A DNA stretch of 64,000 bases from Microbacterium faecale (GTDB lineage: Bacteria; Actinomycetota; Actinomycetes; Actinomycetales; Microbacteriaceae): assembly GCF_014640975.1 (NCBI RefSeq), contig NZ_BMHO01000001.1, positions 1,560,166-1,624,165 on the forward strand, given 5' to 3'. Numbering within the stretch: position 1 is the first letter of the stretch; each line of letters starts with the position of its first letter. Positions 54,051 through 63,538 of the stretch are shown in pieces. The notes beneath the pieces are model-generated. The model was not told the DNA's origin, did not search any database, and worked only from the letters and a program-made list of their open reading frames with translations. Both the position numbers and the translations under genes were made by a program.

Positions 54051-55379
54051 CTATCCGGCCCCGGTCTCGTCGAGAGCGCGCGCGAGGTCGGCGACGAGGT
54101 CGTCCGGATCTTCGAGGCCGACCGACAGTCGAAGCGTCGCCCACGTGATGCCCGCGGCCGCCAGCTGCGCGGGCGTCATGTGATTGTGCGTCATCGAAGC
54201 GGGGTGACAGACGAGCGTGCGGGCGTCGCCGATGTTGGCGACCAGTTTCACGACGTCGAGCCGGTCGATGAAACGTGCGGCGTGGGCGAAGGACTCCTCG
54301 GCGTCGGCGTCGTCGGGCTGGGCGAGCTCGAAGGCGAACACCGACGGGATCCCCTTCGGATACTGGCGCTGGGCCGATGCGTGATATCTGTTCGTCGCCA
54401 GCCCGGGGTGATGGACTACGCGCACGCCGGGATGCTCGTCGAGGAACGTCGCCACCTGCAGCGCCGAGGCGGTGTGGCGCGCCATGCGCAGGTCGAGCGT
54501 CTCGAGACCCTCCAGCAGCTGAAATGCGTTGAACGGACTCAGCGCCGGCCCGAGATCCGCGATGTACTTCGACTTCAGCAGGGTCGTGAATGCGCCTTCG
54601 CGTCCGAACGCCTCCCACAGCGGCACGTCGCCAAAGCGCCAATGGGGCTCGAACAGCCCCGGCCAGCGCTCCGGTTCCGCCGCGAAGTCGAACGTGCCGA
54701 GATCGATGACGGCGCCGCCGAGGGACGTGCCGTGACCGCCGATGAACTTCGTCGCCGAATGCACGACGATGTCGGCGCCGTGATCCTTCACCCGGATGAG
54801 CGCCGGGGTCCCGACCGTGTTGTCGACGACGAGGGGGACACCCGCGTCGTGGGCGATGTCGGCCACCGCGCGGATGTCGAGAACCTGAGCGATCGGATTG
54901 GCGACCGTCTCGGCGAACAGCAGGCGGGTCGTGGGGCGCACGGCGTCACGCCAGGCCGCGAGATCGTCCGGATCGACGAACGTGACGTCGATGCCGAGGT
55001 CGCGGAACGTGTCGTCGAACAGATCGACGGTGCCGCCATAGAGCGAGCTCGACGCGACGATGTGGCCACCGCGGCCGGCGAGCGCGAGGCTGGCGACGGT
55101 CGTCGCCGCCTGCCCGGATCCGACCGCCGCCGCGGAGCCGCCGCCCTCCAGCGCCGCGAGACGCTTCTCGAAGATCGCCTGTGTCGGCGTCCCGTTGCGG
55201 CTGTAGATGTTGCCGGCCTTGCGCAGCGCGAACATCTCACGTGCGTCCTCGAGGGATGCGAACTGATACGCCGACGTCTGGTAGATCGGCGTGGCCACGG
55301 AATTATGCGGCGTGCCGGGGGTGTACCCCGCGTGCAGCTGGAGCGTCGCGGGGGAGTACGAGTGGCCTGCGGAGGTCAT
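54051..55379 (-). CDS. metY: O-acetylhomoserine sulfhydrylase (MetY-type)
   Basis: The 442 residues are a fold type I PLP enzyme of the Cys/Met metabolism family. TLQLHAGYTPGTPHNSVATPIYQTSAYQF is the MetY signature, GNIYSRNGTPTQAIFEKRLAALEGG contains the phosphate-binding tyrosine and arginine, and Lys211 in VHSATKFIGGHGTSLGG forms the Schiff base. It makes homocysteine from O-acetylhomoserine and sulfide for methionine synthesis. The start MTSAGHSYSP gives the usual length; an earlier in-frame start adds twelve unconserved residues. The metX partner (acetyltransferase) is not in this window. Confidence 0.93.
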   Translation of the reverse strand: MTSAGHSYSPATLQLHAGYTPGTPHNSVATPIYQTSAYQFASLEDAREMFALRKAGNIYSRNGTPTQAIFEKRLAALEGGGSAAAVGSGQAATTVASLALAGRGGHIVASSSLYGGTVDLFDDTFRDLGIDVTFVDPDDLAAWRDAVRPTTRLLFAETVANPIAQVLDIRAVADIAHDAGVPLVVDNTVGTPALIRVKDHGADIVVHSATKFIGGHGTSLGGAVIDLGTFDFAAEPERWPGLFEPHWRFGDVPLWEAFGREGAFTTLLKSKYIADLGPALSPFNAFQLLEGLETLDLRMARHTASALQVATFLDEHPGVRVVHHPGLATNRYHASAQRQYPKGIPSVFAFELAQPDDADAEESFAHAARFIDRLDVVKLVANIGDARTLVCHPASMTHNHMTPAQLAAAGITWATLRLSVGLEDPDDLVADLARALDETGAG

Positions 55380-55397
55380 GTCGTCAATCACACCCGA

Positions 55398-55414
55398 TGG
55401 CGCCCGCGGCGCCA
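55398..55414. terminator. Short GC hairpin between the quinone-oxidoreductase-like gene and metY
   Basis: TGGCGCC, loop CGC, GGCGCCA: a perfect 7-bp stem in the 54-base gap on the minus strand. It may end the upstream transcript or lie in the metY leader; no T-run is present, so the call is tentative. Confidence 0.3.
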
Positions 55415-55433
55415 AGGACAGTGACGCTATGTG

Positions 55434-56372
55434 TCAGGGCACGAGGAGCTGCTTGCCCGGCTCGCCCTCCTGGTTCGCCGTCTGGGCCTCGCCCGCGCGA
55501 TCGAGTGGGAACGTGCCGCCGAGTTCGACGTCGAAGTATCCGGCCGCCATCAGCGCGAGCGCGACGGGAACGGCTTCGGCGCGCCACGCGAGCTGCTGCG
55601 GGGTCATCGGCGTCGAGGCGCCGCCGAGGAACGTGCGCATGCCGAGCTCCTCCGCCTTCGCGCCGAGGACGATCGACGTGATCCGCGAGGTGTCGTCGAG
55701 CAGTTCCAGCGACGCCTCGAGCACACCGTCGGCGCCCGCGCAGTCGATGATCGCGTCGACGCCATCGGGCGCCGCCTCGAGCACGCGCCCGGTCAGCCCG
55801 TCGCCGTAGCGGATCGGGTCGGCCCCGAGGTCGCGGACGCGGTCGGCCCGCCGGTCGCTCGTCGTGCCGATCACGCGCGCGCCGAAGAGGACGGCGAATT
55901 GGGTGATCGCCTGGCCGACGGATCCGGATGCGCCGTGGACGAGGAGCGTGTCATCTTCGCCGACGCTGAGCGACTTGAGCACCTGATATGCGGTTCCGGC
56001 GGGGATCCCGAGTGCGGCGCCCTGTGCCGCCGAGACGCCGGCGGGACGCGCGAAGGCGTTCGCCGCGTCGATGACGACGTCCGTCGCGTACGCGCCGGCC
56101 GCCCCGAAGAACGCGACCGGATCGTCCACGCGGAACCCGTCCACGCCCTCGCCGACCGCCGTCACGGTGCCCGCGCCGTCGGATCCGGAACGCCACGGCC
56201 CGTCGCCCGCGAGCGGACGACCGCCCGATCGCAGCTTGATGTCGAGCGGGTTGACGCCCGCGGCCTCCACGCGGACCGCCAGCTGGCCCGGTCCGGGCGC
56301 CGGGTCGTCGACCTCGACGACCGTGAGGACTTCGGGACCGCCCACCTGTGTGAACTGCACTACCTTCGCCAT
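55434..56372 (-). CDS. Quinone oxidoreductase-like NADP-dependent enzyme
   Basis: This is a 312-residue zinc-free medium-chain dehydrogenase. The GroES-like N-terminus (VVQFTQVGGPEVLTVVEVDDPAPGPGQLAVRVEAAGVNPLDIKLRSGG) lacks the structural-zinc cysteines, and the Rossmann part has the NADP loop LLVHGASGSVGQAITQFAVLFGARVIGTTS. These enzymes reduce quinones or alpha,beta-unsaturated ketones. TAGCGT (56384-56379) six bases before the ATG indicates a leaderless transcript. It lies between metY and xylB with no obvious pathway link; the substrate cannot be deduced. Confidence 0.9.
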   Translation of the reverse strand: MAKVVQFTQVGGPEVLTVVEVDDPAPGPGQLAVRVEAAGVNPLDIKLRSGGRPLAGDGPWRSGSDGAGTVTAVGEGVDGFRVDDPVAFFGAAGAYATDVVIDAANAFARPAGVSAAQGAALGIPAGTAYQVLKSLSVGEDDTLLVHGASGSVGQAITQFAVLFGARVIGTTSDRRADRVRDLGADPIRYGDGLTGRVLEAAPDGVDAIIDCAGADGVLEASLELLDDTSRITSIVLGAKAEELGMRTFLGGASTPMTPQQLAWRAEAVPVALALMAAGYFDVELGGTFPLDRAGEAQTANQEGEPGKQLLVP

Positions 56373-56409
56373 GCCCCCACGCTACCGCGCCCGCGGGGCC
56401 GGCGCCGGG

Positions 56410-57810
56410 TCAGAGGTGAGCGCGGTAGGCGTCGCGCGCCGGCGAGGTCGACGGCGGCAGCTCGGCGAGGGTCGTCGGCTTCCAGTTGGGGCGCTCGCCC
56501 GTCAGCGCCCACGCCGCCTGGGTGGCGGCGCCGAGCGCGACGTACTCGCCGGGGTCCGGCACGACGACGGTGACGCCGAACACCTCGGAAGCGATCTGCC
56601 GCACGGCCGGGCTCTGCGCGGCGCCGCCGGTGAGCAGTACGCGCTTCGCCTCGACGCCGAGCGCGCGCATCGCGTCGAGTCCCTCCGCGAGGCCGCAGAG
56701 GACGCCCTCGATGGTGGCGCGCGCGAAGTTCTCGCGCGTCGCCGACGCGAGCGTCATGCCGAACAGCGTCGCGGTGGCGTCCGGTCGATTCGGGGTGCGT
56801 TCGCCTTCGAACCACGGCTGCAGCACGAGCCCGCCGGATCCGGGTTCCGCAGCGAGGGCGAGGTCGGACAGCGCCGCATGGTCGACAGCGAGGAGTGCGG
56901 CAGCGGTATCGATCACGCGTGCGGCGTTCAGCGTCGTCACGATCGGCAGGAAGCCGCCCGCGGCGTCGGCGAAGCCGGCGACCGTTCCCGTCTCGTCGCG
57001 TGTCGGCTGGTCCGTCACGGCGAAGACCGTTCCGCTCGTACCGATCGAGACGCCGATGTCGCCGCCGCGCGCGCCCATGCCGAGCGCGGCGCCCGCGTTG
57101 TCACCGGCGCCCGGGGCGACGGTGCGTCCCGCGTGATCCGTGACCGATTCGCTCGGGCCCAACACTCGGGGGAGGATGACCTCGGCGGCCTCTCGCCGCA
57201 GCGCGAGCGAGAGCAGGTCTCGGTCGTACTCGTTCGTCGATGAGTTGAAGTACGCGGTGCCGCTCGCATCCGATCGGTCGGTGATGAGCTCGTCGAGCTG
57301 CGGGCCGAGCGCGGCCTCGTCCGCCGGCCCGAATCCGCGCAGGCGCCACGTCAGCCAGTCGTGCGGCAGCGCGATGGCGGCGATGCGCGCAGCGCGTTCC
57401 GGTTCCGCGTCAGCGAGCCACCGGACCTTGGTCGCCGTGAACGATGCCACCGGAACGACGCCGGTGCGCTCCGCGTACGCGTCCGCACCGATGGCCGCCG
57501 TGAGATCCACGGCGGCCTCGGCGGAGCGGGTGTCGTTCCAGAGCAGAGAGTCGCGGATGACCCGTCCGTCGGCGTCGAGCGCGACGAGGCCGTGCTGCTG
57601 ACCGGCGATCGACCAGGCAGCGACATCGTCGAGGCCGCCGGCCTCCGCGATGGCCCCTTGGAGAGCCCGCCACCAGTGGGCGGGATCGACCTCGGTGCCG
57701 TCGGGGTGCGACGCGCGACCCGAGCGCACGACGGCGCCCGAATCGGCGTCACGGATGATGACCTTGCAGCTCTGCGTCGATGAGTCGACGCCGGCGATCA
57801 AATGGGGCAT
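56410..57810 (-). CDS. xylB: Xylulokinase
   Basis: The 466-residue FGGY-family kinase phosphorylates D-xylulose to xylulose-5-phosphate. [21 protein letters not shown] at the N-terminus is the phosphate-1 loop, [16 protein letters not shown] contains the catalytic region with the xylulose-specific QxHG motif, [17 protein letters not shown] is the FGGY signature area and [21 protein letters not shown] binds adenosine. It lies 12 bases after xylA on the minus strand and should be co-transcribed from the promoter at 59061-59089. Together they convert xylose for the pentose phosphate pathway. Confidence 0.93.
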   Translation of the reverse strand: MPHLIAGVDSSTQSCKVIIRDADSGAVVRSGRASHPDGTEVDPAHWWRALQGAIAEAGGLDDVAAWSIAGQQHGLVALDADGRVIRDSLLWNDTRSAEAAVDLTAAIGADAYAERTGVVPVASFTATKVRWLADAEPERAARIAAIALPHDWLTWRLRGFGPADEAALGPQLDELITDRSDASGTAYFNSSTNEYDRDLLSLALRREAAEVILPRVLGPSESVTDHAGRTVAPGAGDNAGAALGMGARGGDIGVSIGTSGTVFAVTDQPTRDETGTVAGFADAAGGFLPIVTTLNAARVIDTAAALLAVDHAALSDLALAAEPGSGGLVLQPWFEGERTPNRPDATATLFGMTLASATRENFARATIEGVLCGLAEGLDAMRALGVEAKRVLLTGGAAQSPAVRQIASEVFGVTVVVPDPGEYVALGAATQAAWALTGERPNWKPTTLAELPPSTSPARDAYRAHL

Positions 57811-57822
57811 ACCGCGATTATC

Positions 57823-59016
57823 TCAGCCTCGCGCGCCGAGCAGGTGCTCGGTAGCGAGCTGCTGCAGGCGAACGAACCCGAAGCCCTTGCCTCCGAAGTA
57901 CGCGTTCGCGTCGAAGTCCTCGAACGCGGAGCGGTCCGCGAGCAGGTCGTCGTAGCTCTCGCCCTCGTTGAGCGTTGGCGTCGCCAGCTCGTCGACCTTG
58001 GCGGCCGCGAGCGCCTCCTGGACCTCGGGATCCGCACGGAACGCCTGCGCGCGCTCCTTGAGGAGCAGGTAGGTGCGCATGTTCGCCGCGGCGGAGTCCC
58101 ACACGCCCGTCTCGTCCTCGGTGCGGCTCGGCTTGTAGTCGAAGTGGCGCGGGCCGGTGTAGGCCTGGCCGCCGCCCGGGGCGCCGTGCTCGAGCAGGTC
58201 GACCAGCGAGAACGCGTTGTGCAGGTCGCCGTGCCCGAACACGAGGTCCTGGTCGTACTTGATGCCGCGCTGGCCGTTGAGGTCGATGTGGAAGAGCTTT
58301 CCGTGGTACAGCGCCTGCGCGATGCCGGCGGTGAAGTTGAGGCCCGCCATCTGCTCGTGGCCCGTCTCCGGGTTGAGGCCGACCAGCTCGGGGCGCTCGA
58401 GCGTCTCGATGAAGGCGAGCGCGTGACCGAGCGTCGGCAGCAGGATGTCACCGCGGGGCTCGTTCGGCTTCGGCTCGATCGCGAAGCGGATGTCGTAGCC
58501 CTTGTCGGTGACGTAATCGCCGAGCAGGTTGACGGCCTCGCGGTAACGCGACAGTGCGGCCTGGATGTCCTTGGCCGAGTCGTACTCGGCGCCCTCGCGT
58601 CCGCCCCACATCACGTAGGTCTTCGCGCCGAGTTCGGCGGCGAGGTCGACGTTGCGCATCACCTTGCGGATGGCGAAGCGGCGCACGTCGCGGTCGTTCG
58701 AGGTGAAGCCGCCGTCCTTGAAGACGGGCGCGCTGAAGAGGTTCGTCGTCACCATCGGCACGACGATGCCGGTGTCGGCGAGCGCGCCCTTGAGCCGGTC
58801 GATCTGCGTCTGGCGCTCGGCGTCGCTCGAGCCGAATGCGAACAGGTCGTCGTCGTGGAACGTGAGGCCGTAGGCGCCGAGCTCAGCGAGCTTCTCGACG
58901 CCGTGGACGACGTCGAGCGCCGGACGGGTCGGGCCGCCGAATGGGTCGCCGCCGTTGTAGCCGATGGTCCACAGGCCGAAGGAGAACTTGTCGTCCTTGG
59001 TGGGGGTGAGGGTCAT
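57823..59016 (-). CDS. xylA: Xylose isomerase
   Basis: The 397-residue TIM-barrel enzyme converts D-xylose to D-xylulose. Catalytic His54 and Asp57 lie in [12 protein letters not shown]; metal ligands are in [31 protein letters not shown] and [23 protein letters not shown]. The start [19 protein letters not shown] is typical of the short actinomycete class I type; a start 18 codons upstream would overlap the promoter. It is followed by xylB. Transcription is probably from the well-formed promoter at 59061-59089, and the divergent LacI regulator may act on it. Confidence 0.95.
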   Translation of the reverse strand: MTLTPTKDDKFSFGLWTIGYNGGDPFGGPTRPALDVVHGVEKLAELGAYGLTFHDDDLFAFGSSDAERQTQIDRLKGALADTGIVVPMVTTNLFSAPVFKDGGFTSNDRDVRRFAIRKVMRNVDLAAELGAKTYVMWGGREGAEYDSAKDIQAALSRYREAVNLLGDYVTDKGYDIRFAIEPKPNEPRGDILLPTLGHALAFIETLERPELVGLNPETGHEQMAGLNFTAGIAQALYHGKLFHIDLNGQRGIKYDQDLVFGHGDLHNAFSLVDLLEHGAPGGGQAYTGPRHFDYKPSRTEDETGVWDSAAANMRTYLLLKERAQAFRADPEVQEALAAAKVDELATPTLNEGESYDDLLADRSAFEDFDANAYFGGKGFGFVRLQQLATEHLLGARG

Positions 59017-59060
59017 GATGAGCCGCCTTCCAGCGTCGTTGATGAATTGTTGTTGGTCAA

Positions 59061-59089
59061 AACGTATCACGCGGAGGTGCCGTTTTCAA
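59061..59089 (-). promoter_or_regulatory. xylA promoter
   Basis: On the minus strand TTGAAA (59089-59084) and TACGTT (59066-59061) are separated by 17 bases, close to consensus. Transcription would start near 59054 and give a leader of about 38 bases before the xylA ATG. No LacI-type palindrome is visible inside it. Confidence 0.65.
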
Positions 59090-59140
59090 CGGATGGGGCT
59101 TGTGCCCAGCGGGCAGGAGTGCGTAAAGTCATCGCTCAGT

Positions 59141-59152
59141 CGAAGCGCTTCG
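59141..59152. promoter_or_regulatory. LacI-type operator before the regulator gene
   Basis: CGAAGCGCTTCG is a perfect 12-bp palindrome with the central CG typical of LacI-family operators. It lies just upstream of TATGTT (59155-59160), a likely -10 for the lacI gene, so autoregulation is plausible. A related site is at 60224-60237. Confidence 0.7.
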
Positions 59153-59186
59153 CCTATGTTGCGCAGGGAGAGCCCGGGAGAGCGCA

Positions 59187-60194
59187 GTGGTCACGATCAA
59201 CGAGGTCGCGAAAGCGGCGGGCGTCTCGATCAGCACGGTCTCGTACGCGCTGTCCGGGAAGCGGTCGATCTCGCGCGCGACCCGCGAGCGCATCGATCGT
59301 GCGATCCGCGAGCTCGGCTACACCCCGAACGCCGGCGCCAGGATGCTGGCTGGTGCGCGGACGAACATCCTCGCGCTCAGCGCGCCGCTCCATGCCGACG
59401 GCCACCTTCCGACGCACATGCGATTCGTGACAGAGGTCGTGCGCGCCGCTCGAGAGCGTGACTACGACGTCCTGCTGCTCGCTCGCGACGATGAGGTGAC
59501 GGGGATTCGGCGGGTCGCGAGCACCTCGCTCGTCGACGGCGTCGTGGCGATGGGTGTGACCGAGCGTGACGAGCGCGTGGCCCTCGTTCGGTCGTTGGGG
59601 GTCGCGGCGGCGTTCATCGGCGTCCCCGGCGACAGCGGCGGCATCGCCTGCGTCGACCTCGACTTCGCCGAAGCGGCGCGGATGGCCGTCGAGCGCCTTG
59701 TCGCGGACGGTCACCGCACGATCGGCGTGATCGGGCACCCGCACGGCTATGTCGATCGGCAGCAGACGTTCATGGCGCGCTTCGAGGATGGTCTTGCCGC
59801 GGCGGCTGCGGAGGCCGGCGTGCGCATCGTCCACGAATGGGCCGAGGTCTCACGCGGGGCGGGCGCGCGTGCCGCCGACGCACTCCTGGATGCCGCGGAG
59901 CCGCCCACGGCGATCATCTTCCATTGCAACGAACCGGCGGTCGAGGAGGCGGAGCGACGCGTCCGCGAACGCGGTCTCGCGGTTCCGCAGGACCTGTCGC
60001 TGTTCGCCGCCGCGGCGAGCTACGACCCCGGTCGCCTCGAGATCCCGCTCAGCGGGATCACCCTGCCCATGGAGGAGATGTGCACGAGCGCGGTCGAAGC
60101 CGCGCTCGGCCTGCGCGACGGCGTCGCGCAGGCGACGACGCGGATCCTCGCCCCCGCGCTCGTCGATCGGGGGTCGGTAGCGGCCGTCGTGTGA
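59187..60194 (+). CDS. LacI family transcriptional regulator
   Basis: The 335 residues have an N-terminal LacI helix-turn-helix and hinge (TINEVAKAAGVSISTVSYALSGKRSISRATRERIDRAIRELGYTPN) and a periplasmic-binding-like sugar domain. Effector contacts are expected around VDGVVAMGV, FIGVPG and DLSLFAAAASYDP. The GTG start gives the standard VTINEVAK beginning. It is divergent from xylA and precedes the sugar ABC transporter; palindromes of the LacI type stand before its own gene and before the binding-protein gene. The inducer is likely a xylose-containing sugar, from context. Confidence 0.92.
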   Translation: MVTINEVAKAAGVSISTVSYALSGKRSISRATRERIDRAIRELGYTPNAGARMLAGARTNILALSAPLHADGHLPTHMRFVTEVVRAARERDYDVLLLARDDEVTGIRRVASTSLVDGVVAMGVTERDERVALVRSLGVAAAFIGVPGDSGGIACVDLDFAEAARMAVERLVADGHRTIGVIGHPHGYVDRQQTFMARFEDGLAAAAAEAGVRIVHEWAEVSRGAGARAADALLDAAEPPTAIIFHCNEPAVEEAERRVRERGLAVPQDLSLFAAAASYDPGRLEIPLSGITLPMEEMCTSAVEAALGLRDGVAQATTRILAPALVDRGSVAAVV

Positions 60195-60223
60195 CGGCGC
60201 ATCGCTTATTCGTTTGCCCATTG

Positions 60224-60237
60224 TCGAAACGCTTCGA
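60224..60237. promoter_or_regulatory. LacI-type operator before the sugar ABC operon
   Basis: TCGAAACGCTTCGA, symmetric at 12 of 14 positions and nearly the same as the site at 59141, lies between the regulator gene and the binding-protein gene at 60331. Repression of the transporter operon by the upstream LacI protein is the likely meaning. Confidence 0.65.
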
Positions 60238-60330
60238 TCACGACGTGACCGATTCCGTCCGGCAGCAACACACCGCCGCATCTGCGGCATTCGCAGCACG
60301 GGACATCCGTCCCCTACAAGGAGGTAGAAC

Positions 60331-61629
60331 ATGAACGCTCGTCGGCTCATCGCCACGACGGGAATCGCCGCACTCGGTATCGCCGCTCTCGCAGGATGCG
60401 GACCGGCGGAACAGGAATCCGATGGCGTGCTCACGCTCTGGCATTACGAGGGCGAGAACTCCGCGATGGGAATCGCCTGGAACCGCGCAATCGAGATCTT
60501 CGAGGAGGAGACGGGCGCGACGGTCGCGTTCGAGGAACGCAGCTTCGAGCAGATCCGCCAGACCGCGAGCCAGGTGCTCAACTCCGACGAGGCACCCGAT
60601 CTGCTCGAGTACAACAAGGGCAACGCGACCGCCGGTCTCCTCGCCAGTCAGGGGCTGCTCGCGCCGCTCGACGACGCCGTTGCGGAGTACGGATGGGACG
60701 AGACGCTCGCCTCGTCGCTGCAGACAACCGCCCGCTACGACGAGGACGGTGTCATGGGAAGCGGCAGCTGGTACGGGGTTCCGACCTATGGCGAATACGT
60801 GCAGTTCTATTACAACGCCGAGATGTTCGATGAGTACGGCGTCGAGGTGCCGACCACGCTCGATGAGCTCGAAGACGCGATGCAGGCGTTCGTCGACGAG
60901 GGCATCACCCCGTTGGCCGAAGCGGCGGCCGAGTACCCGCTCGGCCAGCTCTGGTATCAGCTCGCTCTGACGCAGGCCGACCGCCAGTGGGTCGACGATT
61001 ACCAGGTCTACGACAACCCGGTCGACTTCGCCGGCACAGAGGTGACGTACGCCACCGACACTGTCGCGGACTGGGTCGAGAGCGGTTACATCTCCAGCGA
61101 CGCCACCGGCCTCGCGGCCGAGGACGCCGGCACCGGCTTCATCAACGGCACCTACCCGATGTTCTTCTCCGGCAGTTGGTGGTACGGACGCTTCCTCGAC
61201 GAGGCCCAGCACGACTGGTCGACGTTCCTCTTCCCCGAGACAGAGATGTCGCCGGGCTCGTCGGGCAACCTGTGGGTCATCCCGACCACGTCGGGCGATC
61301 CCGAGCTCGCCCAGGAGTTCATCGACATCACCCTGCGCCCGGAGATCCAGGCGATCATGGGCGACAACGGCGGCGTCCCCGTCGCCGCGAGCCCAGACGA
61401 CCTGACGAACGACTCGAGCGTCGAGCTGATCGAGAACTTCAACACGCTGCTCGACCAGGACGGCCTGGCCTTCTACCCCGACTGGCCCACGCCGACGTTC
61501 TACGACGAGCTCAACGCCGGTCTGCAGGGGCTGCTCAACGGCTCCCTGTCACCGCAGCAGATGAACGAGCAGATCGGATCCGACTACGAAGCCGGCCTGC
61601 CGGCGAGCGCCGGATCGTCCACCCCGTGA
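60331..61629 (+). CDS. Sugar ABC transporter substrate-binding lipoprotein
   Basis: The 432-residue family-1 solute binding protein begins with a signal peptide and lipobox LAGC (Cys23). VLTLWHYEGENSAMGIAWNRAIEIFEEETGATVAFEERSF and DEAPDLLEYNKGN are the usual first blocks of sugar-binding lobe one, and FINGTYPMFFSGSWWYG and GSSGNLWVIPTTSGDPELAQEFI lie in lobe two. A perfect AAGGAGGT ribosome site precedes the ATG. The two following permeases and the alpha-xylosidase suggest an alpha-xyloside ligand, for example isoprimeverose from xyloglucan. The ATPase must be the shared MsiK type, encoded elsewhere. Confidence 0.92.
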   Translation: MNARRLIATTGIAALGIAALAGCGPAEQESDGVLTLWHYEGENSAMGIAWNRAIEIFEEETGATVAFEERSFEQIRQTASQVLNSDEAPDLLEYNKGNATAGLLASQGLLAPLDDAVAEYGWDETLASSLQTTARYDEDGVMGSGSWYGVPTYGEYVQFYYNAEMFDEYGVEVPTTLDELEDAMQAFVDEGITPLAEAAAEYPLGQLWYQLALTQADRQWVDDYQVYDNPVDFAGTEVTYATDTVADWVESGYISSDATGLAAEDAGTGFINGTYPMFFSGSWWYGRFLDEAQHDWSTFLFPETEMSPGSSGNLWVIPTTSGDPELAQEFIDITLRPEIQAIMGDNGGVPVAASPDDLTNDSSVELIENFNTLLDQDGLAFYPDWPTPTFYDELNAGLQGLLNGSLSPQQMNEQIGSDYEAGLPASAGSSTP

Positions 61630-61676
61630 ACCGAGGGGAGGGGCGATGACCTCGCCCCTCCCGGAGGACTTCTGAC

Positions 61677-62666
61677 ATGACACTCATCGAATCCCGCGCG
61701 GACGCGACGCGCCCCGCGGTCGCCCCGCCGACGGGGCGCCGACGGGGGAGGGGCGACTCCCTCGTCCCGTTCCTCTCGGGCCGGAGCTACTGGTGGTACC
61801 TGCTTCCTGGCTTCGCGCTCCTGACGCTCATCATTCTCGTGCCGCTCGTGTGGAACATCTACCTGAGCTTCACCGACTATCGCGGCATCATTGCGCCGCA
61901 GTGGAGCGGTCTCGACAATTGGGTGACACTCTTCCACGACGAGCGCTTCTGGCTGTCGTTCCGCAACAGCGTCGCGATGATCCTTGCGATGGTCATCGCC
62001 CCGACCGTCATCGGGCTGCTCGTCGCGGCCGCGCTGTTCGACGTGATCGGCCGCAAGTTCGGCGCGAAGCTCGCGGCCTTCCTGCGTGCGACGTACTACC
62101 TGCCGCAGATTCTGCCCTCCGTGATCGCCGCAATCGTGATCGGCTGGATCCTGCGGCCCGAGAACGGAGCCCTCAACACGATCCTGCAGGCAGTAGGCCT
62201 CGGCCAGTTCGCCAGCAATTGGCTCGGGGCGCCCGACACCGCGCTCGTGAGCCTCATGGTCGTGCTCGTATGGATCCAGGTCGGATACCCCGTCGTCATC
62301 TTCATGGCGGCGCTCGAACGCGTCGACCCCGAGTTGTACGAGGCCGCGGAGATCGACGGCGCAGGCTGGCTCCGGAGGTTCGCGGCCATCACAATGCCGA
62401 TGATCCGGCCCGAGATGTTCGTCGTCGCCCTGACGTGCACGATTGCGGCGCTGAAGGTGTTCGGCCCCGTCTATGCCCTCACGGGCGGCGGACCCAACTT
62501 CGCCACGATCGTGCCGAGCTACTACTCCTACAGCCAGTTCTTCCAGAATCAGCAGGTCGGATACGGCGCGACGATCGCGACCGCGCTGACGGTCGTCATC
62601 ATGCTCGTCTCGATCGTGTTCGTGTGGGCGCAGAATCGCGCCGAGCGAAAGGAGCGCGAACGATGA
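61677..62666 (+). CDS. Sugar ABC transporter permease, MalF type
   Basis: The 329 residues contain six predicted membrane helices. The first follows a basic N-terminal tail (YLLPGFALLTLIILVPLVWNIYLSFTDY); YEAAEIDGAGWLRRFAAITMPMIRPEM is the EAA loop that docks on the ATPase. It forms the channel with the next permease and passes the bound sugar to the cytoplasm. It lies 47 bases after the binding-protein gene, with GGAGG before the ATG, and its TGA overlaps the ATG of the partner permease. Confidence 0.93.
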   Translation: MTLIESRADATRPAVAPPTGRRRGRGDSLVPFLSGRSYWWYLLPGFALLTLIILVPLVWNIYLSFTDYRGIIAPQWSGLDNWVTLFHDERFWLSFRNSVAMILAMVIAPTVIGLLVAAALFDVIGRKFGAKLAAFLRATYYLPQILPSVIAAIVIGWILRPENGALNTILQAVGLGQFASNWLGAPDTALVSLMVVLVWIQVGYPVVIFMAALERVDPELYEAAEIDGAGWLRRFAAITMPMIRPEMFVVALTCTIAALKVFGPVYALTGGGPNFATIVPSYYSYSQFFQNQQVGYGATIATALTVVIMLVSIVFVWAQNRAERKERER

Positions 62667-63538
62667 GCGCCACCAGCCTTCTCGTCACGGGGGAGACCGG
62701 GCACCGGAACCGTCGGCGTCGCACCGTCGGCGACTGGATCGTCCTCGCCGTCATCGTCATCACGGCACTCGTCGTCGTATTCCCGTTCCTGTTGATCCTC
62801 ATCAACGCGTTCAAGTCGCCCTCCGACTATGCGACGGGCGGACCGCTGCAGTTGCCGACGGCGCTGCACTTCGACGGGATCGCAGCGTTCTGGGAGCGGG
62901 TCGACTTCACGGGAAAGCTGTGGAACAGCCTGTTCATCAGCGGTGTCGTCGCCGTGCTCGCGGTTGTCGTCTCGGTGCTGAATGCGTACGCGATCGGGAT
63001 CGGACGCGTGCGTGGCCGCGTGCCGCTGATTCTCGTATTCCTTCTCGCGAACATGCTGCCGCAGGAGGTGCTCCTCTACCCGCTCTACACGATCTTCCGC
63101 ACGATCGGCCTCTACGACAACGTGTGGTCGGTGATCATCACGTTCGTGGTGATCCAGAGCGCGTTCGGCACCTACCTGCTCGCCAGCGTCTTCGGGACCT
63201 TCCCGAAGGAGATCATCGAGGCCGCGGCACTTGACGGCGCCGGGCGCTGGCTCACCCTGTGGCGTGTCATCGTGCCCGTGAGTCGCCCGACGCTCGGCGT
63301 GCTCATGGTGTTCTTCTTCATCTGGACGTGGAACGAGTTCCTCATCCCGCTGACGTTCCTCATCAGCAACGCGAATCAGACCGTTCCCGTCGCGATCAGC
63401 GTGCTGCAGGGCGACCGGCTGATGGACGTCACCACCACGAGCGCATCCGCGCTCCTGGGCCTCCTTCCGACGCTCATCTTCTTCCTCATCTTCCAGCGCA
63501 CGCTGTCGCGTGGCATCACAGCAGGAGCAGTCAAGTAA
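62663..63538 (+). CDS. Sugar ABC transporter permease, MalG type
   Basis: The 291-residue protein starts with an overlap (ATGA) with the previous permease. Six membrane helices and the EAA loop IIEAAALDGAGRWLTLWRVIVPVSRPTLGVLMVFFFIWTWNEFLIPL are visible. Residues 1-25 (RNRRRRTVGDWIV) form a positively charged cytoplasmic lead. It pairs with the preceding permease in the membrane. The stop TAA runs into the ATG of the alpha-xylosidase gene, so all four genes appear to be one operon. Confidence 0.93.
   Translation: MSATSLLVTGETGHRNRRRRTVGDWIVLAVIVITALVVVFPFLLILINAFKSPSDYATGGPLQLPTALHFDGIAAFWERVDFTGKLWNSLFISGVVAVLAVVVSVLNAYAIGIGRVRGRVPLILVFLLANMLPQEVLLYPLYTIFRTIGLYDNVWSVIITFVVIQSAFGTYLLASVFGTFPKEIIEAAALDGAGRWLTLWRVIVPVSRPTLGVLMVFFFIWTWNEFLIPLTFLISNANQTVPVAISVLQGDRLMDVTTTSASALLGLLPTLIFFLIFQRTLSRGITAGAVK

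Noticed and set aside
53832..55424. Plus-strand open frame of 530 codons opposite the TSUP gene and metY
   Set aside because: It crosses the boundary of two well supported genes and has a composition typical of antisense frames.
57802..59430. Plus-strand open frame of 542 codons opposite xylA and into lacI
   Set aside because: XylA is certain on the other strand and LacI lies in a different plus-strand frame; no start signal or motif supports this frame.
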